A DNA stretch of 64,000 nucleotides from Typha latifolia. Lineage: Eukaryota > Streptophyta > Magnoliopsida > Poales > Typhaceae. Under the pieces are notes generated by a model that was not told the DNA's origin, ran no database searches, and worked only from the letters and a program-made list of their open reading frames with translations. The stretch spans positions 2,914,001 through 2,978,000 of the forward strand of contig CM034107.1 of assembly GCA_019914945.1 (NCBI GenBank), written 5' to 3'. The first letter of the stretch is position 1. Every line of letters starts with the position of its first letter. A program made the translations under genes and the position numbers. Below are positions 10,690 to 22,056 of the stretch, one piece after another.

Positions 10690-13103
10690 ATGAGATCTCC
10701 TCTCTGCTGCTGTGGAGCCCCCCAAATCTCCACTCCTTCCTCCTCCTCCTCCTCCTCCCACTTCTCTCTCTTCCCCTGTCCGAACCCTCGAAGACGCATG
10801 GCATCCCCTTCTCACTTCTCCGTCTCCGTCTCCGTCTCCACCGCCGCCACCTCCGCCGTCGAGGCCGACGCCAAAGCCTCCGCCGCTGTCGTCCCCCACC
10901 GCCGCCTCATACTCCTCCGCCACGCAGACAGCACCTTTCCAGACCGCTTCACGAAGGGTACTCGTCGCATTCCCTTGTCACTTCATCATGTGGGTCCGAT
11001 CTCCTTCTAGTGTTTGAGATTTGATCATTCATGGAATCGCGATGAAGTTACACAGGCCAATTATGTGCTTTTATGTGATATTCTTGGTTCCTTTGGAGCA
11101 ATTCGAATTCGGTTTGCGTCAAAATTTGATCCTTTTCGATGTTTTCTTAGCAGATTGGAAGTGTATATGTTGAGTGTTTTCTATTTAGTTTGTTCCTTCG
11201 TGGAAACAAAATATGGTCGTCAGATCGAGTCGGTATCCTTAGGTAGTGTTATTTCTTCATTTGATCTCTGTTCAATTGTTGTGATTTCCTGGTACAACCT
11301 TTGCTTGCATTTTGTTTTAGGCATGGAACAGATTTGACTCGGTTAGTGTTAAAGTTGTGGAACAGATTTGGTTTGGTTAGTTCACGAGGAATGCTCCTCG
11401 CATTAGTGGGTTTCTTGTTAGTCTCGTTTCCCAACCCATGAGAACTTCATAACTAATATAACTTCACTGTGAAGCTGTTTTAGTAAATCAAGTAAAAGAG
11501 TTATGCAAAGGAGAAAGTTTTGTTCATCCCATGGTGATTTTCTTGATTGTTGTGTTAGATCATGATCGACCATTGAGCAAAGTTGGGCGAAATGATGCAA
11601 TTAATGTTTCTCGCAAGCTTCAACAGATGGGCTGGATACCTGAGATAGTCCTATCCAGGTTCGGATCTGAGATTTTAATTTATGGAAGTCTACAGCCTCA
11701 ATTTGCTTTGGTAAAATAGGAACCATGGTCCAGAGTTGATGGATCTGACTCACAAAGTGTTTATACTAAATGATGGGCATAACCTAACTTCTTTTACAGT
11801 ATTTATGATTGATGACCTGAAATTTCAAATACAAGGAACAATCTCTTTGCAAGGTTAATATCATATAGTAAAGGATTACTCAAAATGAATGGCTTCTCTT
11901 CTTTGTTGGCAAACAATACATTTATTGTTATATGTACCTTTCCTTAGAAATGCAATTAAAAAAGAATAGATATTAGGTACATTCTGCAATTTTTATGTGA
12001 AGGCGTGCCTGTAGTTAGTAATCAGAATGTAGGAAAAGATGGAAAAACCACAGGTGTAGGAAGTGAAGTATCAATTTCGTCGTTCAGTGTGTAGTATTGT
12101 TGATTCCTTGCTATACTGAAATCCAATATTTGTTATCTAGGAGTGTGTTTCACCAATACAAAGAGTTACATTTTGAACGAAGTTATTGTTATAGACATTT
12201 ATTAAATATCTATAGATTCATTCTAGGTACTATATCAATTCAGAAGAAAAAACTGACATGCAATGATGCATTGGTAGAATTGACAAATGTACCAGACATA
12301 GTGAGATACAGTTCTAATGACATTCCAAATCAACAGAGATTGCACAGACAGACTAATGGCCAGTAATACAAACTGTTTAGTACCCTACCTCACATACTTG
12401 ACGGTGTGCCCTCTCCCAGATAATCAAGGATAAGTAGGAAGAAGGATCTTGGGAGCCTCAAATTTTTTACTCTTTAATTATTGCAGTGATGCCACTCGGA
12501 CAAAGGAAACTCTTCTTATTCTGCAAGAACATGCACAAGGATTTTCTCAAGCTGAGGTATATTTTATCCCTAGCTTCTACTCGATTGCAGCAATGGATGG
12601 CCAGACTGCTGATCACTTGCAAAAGGCAATTTGTGAGTATTCAAGGGACGATGTCCTTACTGTGATGTAAGTGCTATACTAGCTCTATGGTTGGTCATCT
12701 GACTAAGCCGACCTATTTCCTACACCTATACTTTGCTTTCTTCACAATACTTCCAACTGCTGTTCTTTGAAAGTCTAAATGATGTGCTTATTTTTTCATC
12801 AGCTTTTTATGTCTTATGTTTATGGTAATTGTACAGGTGCATGGGACATAACAGGGGCTGGGAGGAAGCAGCCTCTATGTTCTCTGGTGCTACAGTAGAA
12901 TTGAAGACATGCAATGCTGCATTGCTTGAAGCTGCAGGAAAATCATGGGATGAGGTTAGTTGTAATTTGTGAACCTCTCGTATTGAAGTTAGTTCCTTGA
13001 CTACTCCCATCACCCTTGTAAAAGGAAAACTTGTTTATCTATGCAGGCCTTCTCCTTGGCTGGCCGTGGAGGTTGGAAGCTCCACGGGATCCTGAAGCCT
13101 TGA
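10690..13103 (+). CDS. SixA/phosphoglycerate-mutase-like histidine phosphatase, predicted plastid
   Basis: Exons: 10690-10957, 11559-11658, 12487-12666, 12837-12954, 13047-13103. Together they make 723 nt, 240 residues, all in phase. The first 65 residues are rich in Ser and Ala with few acidic residues, as in a chloroplast transit peptide. The catalytic motif of the histidine phosphatase family is LILLRHAD, with R77 and H78, and the second catalytic His is H187 in MGHNRGWEEA. The SDATRTKET motif is the usual Ser-x-x-x-Arg-Thr block. The short length matches bacterial SixA phosphohistidine phosphatases and the Arabidopsis plastid homologue, not glycolytic phosphoglycerate mutase. The substrate is unknown. 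The ATG at 10690 gives the whole leader; an internal Met at residue 37 is an alternative. Confidence 0.9.
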
Positions 13104-15181
13104 TTCTGTAAAATGAAACCAGTTTCAATTTTGGTTTGCTGAGGTTTTTTGTTACCTTTGCTGTCTTCATTTAGATTATGAAGATGGACAATCGTTCATA
13201 GTTCATAGGAGGCTGATGCCTTAGCCTACAAATTCTCATACCAAAATGTTGCCACCTCCTGAGTCTTGTCTCTGACGACGAGACATGCATACGACAATGC
13301 CCAAGTTGGAAAATGTGCACTAAGTAATTGGCTGCACTGCCGAGCCTTGTCTAGTTTTCTACAAAGTAATTGTTATGAAAGGAAAAATTTTACTTAGATT
13401 ATATGCTGCAATTCTGCAGATTTTAGATATGTAGTATTTATTTACTTGAATATCAAGACCAACAATACCAGAGTACCTGAATTATTTTGTGTGCAGCTTG
13501 ATCAACCAAACCATATGATGGCAATCGCACTAGATAATTACTTCGATTGATTTATTTAGTATCTTGAGCAGAGTCCACTGGATGAAATATAGCAGTTTAT
13601 GAAGTTCATCATCCTATCATCAGCTAGTGCCCCTTGACCTGCAAGTTGAATATTTTGTTAATTGTCAGAGACCAGACCTATTATTGCAAGATCGACAGGG
13701 AGAAGAAGTGAAGCATATACTTTGAACCAATTTCTACGAGGTTCTTAATCATCAAATTTCAAGGAATCTCATTTATGTGTACATCTCCGGGAACACCTTC
13801 AACAATGAATGCGAATGTTTTTGTCCCTTGATTGCATTAGTAAAACTTATTTCCAATCCTGATCTGAGAAGTATAATTTGTAACTCTCAAATAATGAGAA
13901 CTTGTAGTTTTAATTATATCTCATGAAACATGATCTTAAAACAGTGAAAACGCTGGCCTCTAACCCATTCAGCATGTGCAAATTCTTTTCTATTGATGTG
14001 TCTTGCAATTTGCACCTTAATTTTCTTTTTCTCATTTTCTTTGACCACGTTCACTTGTGAAATAAGGATATATTTAATATGAATTTTTTTTATATTGGTA
14101 TAGCAAAATAAATAACTAATTAGGTCTATACTAGTATAATGATATATATTTCTGTCTCCTCTCATTTTTATCTAATATTTTTATATTTATTGATTATTAT
14201 TTTACTCTTAAAAAGTCATTGCTTTAATTAACTATCATTTCAATTTTTTTTTCTTTTTTTCTCCTCTCTTTTCCTTATCCATTCATTACAAATAGTATTT
14301 TGATCATTTGCTAAATTATTGTTTTAATTTTATGCCACGTCAACTATAATTATTACGTATTATACTAATATATAACGATACACTTGAATAATTTATATTG
14401 GTATAAGTTTCTCTTATGCTATATGAAAAATTAAAATAAATATATTAGCATTGGTTTTATTCCACAGGTGAAGCTAGGTCTTCAACATGACTCAGTTAAG
14501 AAGTTATAAGATTTCATTAATTGAGTGAAGTAAAGCCTAGGAACTTGAATTTTCTTTTGCTTACTAATGACCATTTATAAATTGGAAATCATTAGGTATT
14601 ATGACTTTGACAGGAGCAAAATATTTAGAAAAAATAATTCCTTACCACCTTGTGCAAATAATTGTTTTACCAGATCTGTACAGTAGGTTCACATCTCTAG
14701 TCGCAAAGCTTAAATTCAACAAAGAGTTCAAGAAATGGTACTTGTTCTTGCAGCCAAGGGCAAGAAATGCCTAGATGAAGGAAATCAACATTGATTACTA
14801 CAATAGTCTTACAAGACAGTCTAAGCACTGTTAGGGGCTAAGCATCAGAAGAGCAATGAGTTCAATAACTTGGTCTTAATAACGGCTACTAGTACACTTG
14901 TGACTTGTTATACCAAACAGAGTGAAGACATCATGATCTCAAGTAAATCAATTGACTTTTACTTGACACTCTTATCCTTTACTAGTGGCCCTGCAAAAGA
15001 AAAAAAAGTTCAAGAAGTCAAATTGAACTAGAAAGCTTTTAACTATGAATCTATGATGCTTGATTGATTCAGCTACCAAGTAATCAATTTCAGTAGGGTT
15101 TTATTGTGAAAAAACAGGCAAGAAATAGAGAACTTGAATGAAGAGTATTTTGAGACAGGAAGGTGGTGGTAGAAAAATAAA
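13104..15181. other. 3' UTR and intergenic region between two convergent genes
   Basis: No gene is seen. The left part is probably 3' UTR of the phosphatase gene and the right part 3' UTR of CTF8. The middle (about 13.9-14.5 kb) is AT-rich. The minus-strand open frame at 13914-14165 is low-complexity and has no recognisable features. Confidence 0.6.
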
Positions 15182-15858
15182 TTAAACTTTGACGAAAAGA
15201 CTACTTAGGATGCAATCCATACTTGATATAAGGGCTTTAGGCCTATCCTTGAACAGGATCTTGTGGCGAATAACACCAATTACTTCCAATTCTACTCCAC
15301 TGGAAACTCTGGAATTAGAGACAATCTCCTGCCCATCCACTGCTTTCTTTTTCTTTAGCACCAACGAAGGTTTCTTCAAGGCCACTTTAGTGCCAGAGAG
15401 TTCATGGTAGCCAACAGTGAAAGTATAGTTTACCTGAAGAACACCAAATCAACCAAATGAGGCTACTCTCAGTAATAAAAAAGGAACTGAGCGAGAAACA
15501 TAAAGCAAACAAATTATGCTAAGAATGTAGCATAAAACAAATATCAACTGCACAGTAGATTATCAAATGGGAGGATCCTGGAATCTCTCAGCGTGGTGTT
15601 GATTTGTGAGGATGTACCGACCTGCGAGGAGGAAGAGGAGCAGCAAAGCCGACCGATTTCAAGACCCTGGATCTGATTCCCAATGGCCGCCTGAGATTCT
15701 ACGACACCCTGGAGCTCGACAATTGCCCATTCCGGGCATTTCCCCTCACTGCAGTTACACTTGATCTTAATCTGTATAACTTCCTTATCTGCCCAGAGAT
15801 AGTATGATGCTACACAACCAGGATTCCAATCCCCAACCTTTAATGGTGTTCTGCTCAT
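15182..15858 (-). CDS. CTF8: Chromosome transmission fidelity protein 8 (CTF8), RFC-like clamp-loader subunit
   Basis: Coding exons (minus): 15858-15622 and 15433-15182, joined in phase 0 to give 162 residues. The conserved core is IKIKCNCSEGKCPEWAIVEL followed by LQGVVESQ and LEIGRLC, then YTFTVGYHELSGTKV in the second exon. By family, Ctf8 joins Dcc1 and Ctf18-RFC, which loads PCNA at forks and supports sister-chromatid cohesion. The exon probably starts at 15888 after a pyrimidine-rich acceptor, and a leader exon lies near 16.49-16.6 kb (donor CTTG/GTACAT). About 28 residues precede the conserved core, and from memory the Arabidopsis protein starts close to the core. No other ATG is available in this exon before the core. 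Confidence 0.88.
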
Positions 15859-16491
15859 AATAGAAATGGAATAGCGGTATATTTTAGTCTTAAGGAAACA
15901 AATAAGAAAGGGATTAATGTCCCATACTCTTCTTATTCTTATGTTTGATTAAAGGATACCACTAATTTTCCATCAATTCTATCCAATAAATCAGATCCAA
16001 GAAGATATACCCATTGGAAAATTGTCGACAAAATGACCAACAAAAGTGGTCTGCTTCATTTCACAAGCATAGCATGCTGGCTTCCAGATCATTACATCAG
16101 AGTATGTTACTAGTTTGCAAACTTCAACTAGATATGCCAGAATTGAATTTAAACTGCGAACGTAGTACCAACTAGTAAATCTTGCCCTAGAAAATGATAA
16201 CTAATTTATCTTCTTCTTATCTATGCACGCATCTGGAAATGATCAAACTGTGAGCTCTGCATGTATAGCTCTCAAAATGAAATCTTTTTTCTTCATTTCA
16301 AGCACGAAAATTGGTAGCGGCGTTGCAATGATCACACACGAGTGTGTATAAAAACCCTAGAGATGGAAGCAGAAATGTCACGAAGAAAAGCGAGAAATCC
16401 ACAAATTTCCTAGTCGACAGACTAAAGATTTGGCACGGAATCGAGTAGGGAAACAATTAATTGGAAAAACGAAAATGTACCAAGACGATCG

Positions 16492-16517
16492 AGGAGAGGA
16501 TCAAAGGCAGCAATCGC

Positions 16518-16550
<33 letters not shown>

Positions 16551-16600
16551 GTGGATGGAATTGATTTGATAAATTGGCGGCGAGAGAGAATACTTTACTA
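16492..16600 (-). other. CTF8 leader exon with a CT microsatellite
   Basis: On the minus strand this segment ends with the donor CGTCTTG/GTACAT at about 16491 and contains a GA run (CT on the plus strand at 16520-16548). It has no ATG, so it looks like a non-coding first exon of CTF8. The upstream edge is approximate. Confidence 0.45.
16520..16548. repeat. (TC)n microsatellite in the CTF8 leader
   Basis: About 14 perfect TC dinucleotides in the inferred CTF8 5' leader. CT/GA runs are common in plant core promoters and 5' UTRs. Confidence 0.9.
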
Positions 16601-17167
16601 TAGTCGCATTTAGATGCGTTTTAACGGATCTTGGAGTGCATCTAATGACCAAAATTTAGTTGATATAAGATTAGATTAAAAAGTTCTCAAGGGTATTTTA
16701 GTAACATCGTACATGACAAAACAGAGAAGTCGGGTATAAGTTACGGTGTTAACCGAAAAAATATTAAAGGCAAGGTGTTATTTGAAAATTTCTCTTATAG
16801 CAAGCAAAACGTTATCTATTAAAAAATTTTTTTATTAACAAATAATTTATAAATAAATATAATGTGATTAACTTTAAAAATAATTGTACAAGTGAAAATT
16901 AGCAATATTTCGGAGGTCTTATCTTGCAAGTTGCAGGTGAGGAGCATTTAACCAATGTTTCTATATCGCCAAGAAATATCCTAAAAGTTGTTTTGGGGGG
17001 GGGCGGTGGTGTACATGCTTTAAGATTGGTGCTCCTACGTGGTGAGAAACTCACCGTTCATCGACGTAGGGCCCCACCACCTCCCGTGGGAAAGTTTTAA
17101 TCGGCGCAGAACGGAGCTATCCCCACCGTCCCCACTTCTCGCCAGCTTTAGCCTGAAAAAGCGATCA

Positions 17168-17191
17168 CCCCCCACCCCCCACCCCCCTCCC
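17168..17191 (-). promoter_or_regulatory. G-quadruplex motif (minus strand) upstream of CML21
   Basis: The plus strand has four C-runs of 6, 6, 6 and 3 bases, each separated by one base. The minus strand therefore has four G-tracts with one-base loops, a classical strong G-quadruplex pattern. It lies in the space between the CTF8 and CML21 genes, close to the inferred CML21 transcript start. A regulatory role is inference. Confidence 0.5.
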
Positions 17192-18620
17192 TCTTCCTCT
17201 TTCATCCCCTCCCTCACAGCCTTCTCGCAAACCTAGACTTCGTCTTTCCGATCGAATCGGAAAGCTTGAAGAAAACCCGTTCCGCCGACTGTTAGCATCT
17301 CCTTCTCTAACCATCTATTCGCGCGGCTTCTCGGGTTTCTTTGATGCCTGCCTGAGGCGCCGGGAAGGACCAGGCAAGTGTCCCCTTTTGCCTCCTTTTG
17401 GGCTCAGATGGGATCTTTGCGATGCAAATTTTCGTGGATCTTTCTTGGTTTGCGATTTCTAAGCATGAAGATGTTTGGGTTTTCATGTCCTCGTTTTGCT
17501 GTTGCTAACGGTGTCGCTCTGGATCACAAAGGGATTTCTTGAAGGGCTCACGATTGGGATTTTTTTTTTTGGCCTAGAGTTCTGTTCCAAACAATTGATG
17601 CTTTATTTGTATTGTCGGGCATTTAATAGAACGCATTTTTGGCAATTTCTTGGAAATATGGAAATTTCTCGGTACTTTTGAGATGTTACCATTGAGTAGG
17701 CTATTTTTTTCCCCTTAAATCAATATTTGGTGTTTTAATTTTTCTTCTTGTTTATTACCTGAATGCAATATAGTACTGAATGCTTTATATTACCTTCAAT
17801 TCTGGGTTGGATGAACATGGTGAACTATTTTGCGTACGTAGCATAGCAAGAACTTCAGTATTTCTGTCCCTTCTTTGTATATCAGATGGTTGAGGCAATT
17901 TACGTTTCCCTTTTTATGCTTTAAGAAGTTTCTGTTTTTATCTACAAACAATGACTTCCCCCCTGCTCTTAGTATTAATTTTTTTTTGTGTCAAATATGT
18001 TCTTTTTAATTGAGCCTGCGTGGTTTACCAGGACTGACTCAATACCAGAAGTCAGTAGAAGAATATACGTGTAATATTTAATTATTCATACTTGTTTAAT
18101 TTGCTAGGGACTAAGAGCTTCAGGATTTGACAGACTGTTGCACATGTGCCTTTTAAGTTTTAAAAGTTGAGATTTTATTAACTTATTTTCCTTTTTCTTT
18201 CTTATGTCAATTAATTTGATGTCCCTTCTTGGAACTAACTATATACTCTGATAAAGAGAACAATATTGAAGGCAACTGGATATTATATTATTCACTTTGT
18301 GCACAGATGAATATCAATGTTGGAAGTAAGCTAACTTTACTTGGTTTTTACATGTTAGATTTATTTAGGTACACAAAGTTAATCTATTCCCTGTAATGTG
18401 GTCTAATAGTTTTTTTTCAAAAATTCATTTCTTGGCTTTTCAATCTTGTAGGCAAAGTTCAGTTTACATTGAATGTTTGATAACATATATCTACATTTTC
18501 ATGTTATACTAAGAATAGCTCTAAATAAGTATATCTATTTCTCTTGCTCATTACTTTTGTTAACTTTGAGAAAGTATATTTGGTTGGCATCCTGCGTACA
18601 GTATTTTTTGATCCACTAAA

Positions 18621-20979
18621 ATGGGTGGTGCACTTGGGAGGAGTGAGACACTGAAACGTAGCTCACCAGAGTCAAAGCTTGAGGCAAAGATGGTTGAAGC
18701 TATGCAGAAAAGGGCCTCCCGAGGAACTTCCATGAAATCATTCAATAGCATTATCATGAAGTTTCCTAAAATTGACGAGAGCTTAAGAAATTGCAAGACA
18801 ATCTTTGAGCAATTTGGTTAGTCATCTTTCCAAGTTTATACTACCAGATCTGAAGCAAGAAAGGAATTACCTTTTGTAGGCTACCTACTTGTAAAGTAGG
18901 GAGCTCTGTTTAGAAAAAAAAGATGATGTGGAGCTAAACATGCTATCCCTAGAAAGAAGGTTGCCTATATATTTTCAAAGAATGTTCTTGCGAACTGTGG
19001 GCAGGTGAAAGTAGTTTGTATTTCTGAATTGTGGTATACTTATCCTGGCACGTGCTGGACTAATTTTAAATTTTAAGTGCTGTTTCAAGTCATGGTTGGA
19101 GAACTTTTCAGACAATTAGACAGTACAGTGAATCATTTAGAGAAAAATAATTGCCTATGGTATCAACCATATTCTGAAACAGGGTTAGATTAAATCCTAG
19201 CATTGACTTTCATAATCTAATTGATATAAAAGTTTTAGTTTCATTAACTGAGTAGAGAATATCAATTAAATCCCAATGGTCCACGTCTGATCTTCTCTTT
19301 GTGATGCATGAGCCATGTTATTTCATGTTTCAGCTGACTTCTTATCCTCTTACCTCTCCAGATGAAGATTCCAATGGTGCGATAGACCCAGAAGAACTGA
19401 AACGGTGCTTCCAGAAGCTTGAAATTCCATTTACAGAGGATGAAATCCATGATCTCTTTGAGGCATGTGATATAAATGAGAGCATGGGAATGAAATTCAA
19501 TGAATTTATTGTACTTCTTTGCCTTGTATATCTTCTCAAGGAACCAGCTTCTGGACAAGCAGTATCCTTCTGGATTTACATCTTGATGTACTATATTACA
19601 GGATTAACCAGCAATATAGAAGTTCTGAGACAGATAATTTAGAATCTAAAATCAAACCTCTTTTGATGTATTAATAATTTCAAGAAAATGACTAGGTAAT
19701 GATATTTCACCTCAGCTTAATTATCTGAAAAGTACACCAGTGGGTTATGTGCTTTCAATTCTCATGTAAACGGAGAGCAATTTTCCACAAACAGAACTCA
19801 TCAGAATATTGGTTTATATGCTGAAATCCACAAAGGAAAATTGCTGTTCCATTGAAGTTTACACTGGATTGAGAATTAAAATTGGAAGGGTGTTATCTTT
19901 GTCTTGTCTTTTCTATGCATCTTGATGTTATGAGTCAATTGGAATTGGTCATGTCATTCTTTCTTCTTTTATTCCTGATATGAGTTTTTCCTTTTTTGGT
20001 ACTTTTTTGCATTTCCATGACATACTTCTAGAGATCACAGATGGGATTGCCAAATCTTGAGTCAACTTTTGAGACATTGGTTGACGCGTTTGTCTTCTTG
20101 GACAAGAATAAGGATGGATATGTAAGTAAGAGTGAGATGGTGCATGCAATAAATGAGACTACTTCAGGGGAGCGCTCTTCAGGACGCATTGCAATGAAAA
20201 GATTCGGTCAGTTGTTTCCTTATTCTCTTTTTTCATAGATGTAAGCCAAAAGTTGTGACAGAAAGAAAAGCTCCTGTGTTGAAAGCATATATGCATCCAC
20301 ATTAATGTGATTGTCAATTTTTGTTATGAGCTTATGATAATGCCGTAGTGTAATTAATCTACCTGCCAAGCTGTGGTCACTAAGGATCATCAGAAGCTCT
20401 TTTCATGAAAAAGTTCTTCTCTTGCCTGATTTTGATTTAGTCAAGAATGCTCAGCAGTTTCTGTAAAAGTTAATGCTGATGAATAGTTACCTATTATCTT
20501 GTGGGGCCTTACTTGGTCTCCAGCAAACCTTAATCATTTGAAAAAGCTTGGAGTAGGATGCTCATGATTGTTGAGGCCTCATTAATGTCTCAATTATAAT
20601 TAATGTTTGTTGATGATAATGTCACTTAATAGCCTGAATGTTGGCCTGGCAAATATTAATTTCTTACATGATGTCTACTATAGGATTGTGAAGTTGGAAA
20701 TTACTACTTAATCAAGCTTCATTTAAAAGTATAATACCTTTCAAACTTAAAAGGTTCACCCCATCTTGCCTGCCCTTCTGATGATTGAAGCTAATTTAAC
20801 AAGTCGATGAACTGACTATTTACTGTTAAACTGTTTAATAAAATAACCCGGTTTTTCTTTCCTCCATTGCAATAGAGGAGATGGACTGGGACAAGAATGG
20901 AACAGTGACCTTCAAGGAGTTCCTTTTCGCTTTCACTCGATGGGTGGGGCTTGATGATATTGAAGACGATGACGAATGA
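18621..20979 (+). CDS. CML21: EF-hand calcium-binding protein, CML21-like
   Basis: Coding exons: 18621-18816, 19362-19561, 20032-20206, 20876-20979; 675 nt, 224 residues, all in phase. It begins MGGALGRSETLKRSSPESKL like Arabidopsis CML21. EF-hand loops: 66-77 (DEDSNGAIDPEE, complete), 102-113 (DINESMGMKFNE, degenerate, with Gly displaced), 156-167 (DKNKDGYVSKSE, complete) and 194-205 (DWDKNGTVTFKE, complete). The tail is acidic (DDIEDDDE). By family it is a calcium sensor without enzyme activity of its own. The coding part starts in the second exon; its acceptor is at 18601. A leader exon probably ends at 17373 with CAG/GCAAGT, a GC donor, but this cannot be proved in non-coding sequence. 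Confidence 0.93.
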
Positions 20980-22056
20980 GGTCCTGTCACAAATATTTGG
21001 TGCTTGGCGAAACGACAACCCCATGAACCAAATTGTGCCTGTGAATGTTTTCTGTATCACTTGTGAAATAATGGCATCTGGAGATCCAAAAATTATAATA
21101 CCTTGTTGGCCTTGGTTGTGTATACATCAATAGAGTGAGCTAAGCTATAATTTTCATGTTGTAAGAACTGGAGAGAACAAAATATTCATGAAAGATCTCC
21201 TGCTCATACAAGTGCATTTTTCTCTGATAAAATGCTCCAGTCGCATGAATAATACCTGATAGAGGGTTGTAAAGATGAAACTTCTGGTGTTTTATTTTTT
21301 CTCCATCTAGCTTAATTTGTACCGTATACAGCATACAGGTACTTCAAAATATGCTTGTCGTAATGCTAAGATTTTAGCCACAAGGGCAGCTCAGCTGCTG
21401 GCTCAGGAACCACCACCGGATTTTGTGCCATGAGATCGACGATGTTGCAAGTTTTTAAGGTAGCATCTGCTTCTCGTAATGGACATTAATTACTCTATAA
21501 AAAGTTAATTGCCACTTTCTTATATGAAGGTAAAAACAGGGGCTCTAATAGCTAAATATCATTTATACTTCAAGCTTTTCCTTGCTTACTCTTTGATTTG
21601 AGTTTAGTCCTGGGATCAGTAATTTAAAAAGAATCTCAAATGATCGGAGCCTTCAACCCACCCATCCATCTATCGCATCTAAACTTAGATCTTCATATCA
21701 CCTAGCCAAGTCCTTTCACAACTACCTGGTTTCCAACCACCACCAATACCTAAAATCTAGCTTAGATCAGCCGATCTAGTCTCTCAATCATGTGTCGGTG
21801 TGCACCCCATGATCCCAGCGGCGAAAGCAACCAAGGGAAGCCCTATTTGTGCAAGACAGACTAATGAAGAAAAAGTTTAAAACTTCATACATCTGAATGC
21901 ATACATGCATTTCATGAGATGGGTCTTTAACACCTTTACAGATATAAATATAATGTGACAATCTTTTGTAAGTCCTCTTCCTGACAGCATTTATTTGCAA
22001 GGAAGGTTAGCAGGCCATCCTCTAACAACAACTACGTGTAAATCATGTAAATCTGA
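20980..22056. other. 3' UTR and intergenic region between convergent CML21 and MYB-CC genes
   Basis: The first part is probably CML21 3' UTR and the last part 3' UTR of the MYB-CC gene. In between lies a short coding-like segment, listed separately. I see nothing else. Confidence 0.55.
21339..21433 (+). pseudogene. Orphan coding-like terminal exon, family not recognised
   Basis: After a possible splice acceptor (CATACAG at 21332-21338) the plus strand reads GTSKYACRNAKILATRAAQL, then LAQEPPPDFVP and a TGA at 21431-21433. The composition looks like real protein, unlike the surrounding AT-rich DNA. I do not recognise the family, and no matching upstream exon is visible before the CML21 stop at 20979. 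It may be a gene fragment carried here by duplication or a transposon, or an alternative last exon. Chance is also possible. Confidence 0.25.

Noticed and set aside
10651..10923. Minus-strand Gly/Asp-rich open frame
   Set aside because: It is the reverse of the Ser/Pro-rich transit-peptide exon of the SixA-like gene; low-complexity only.
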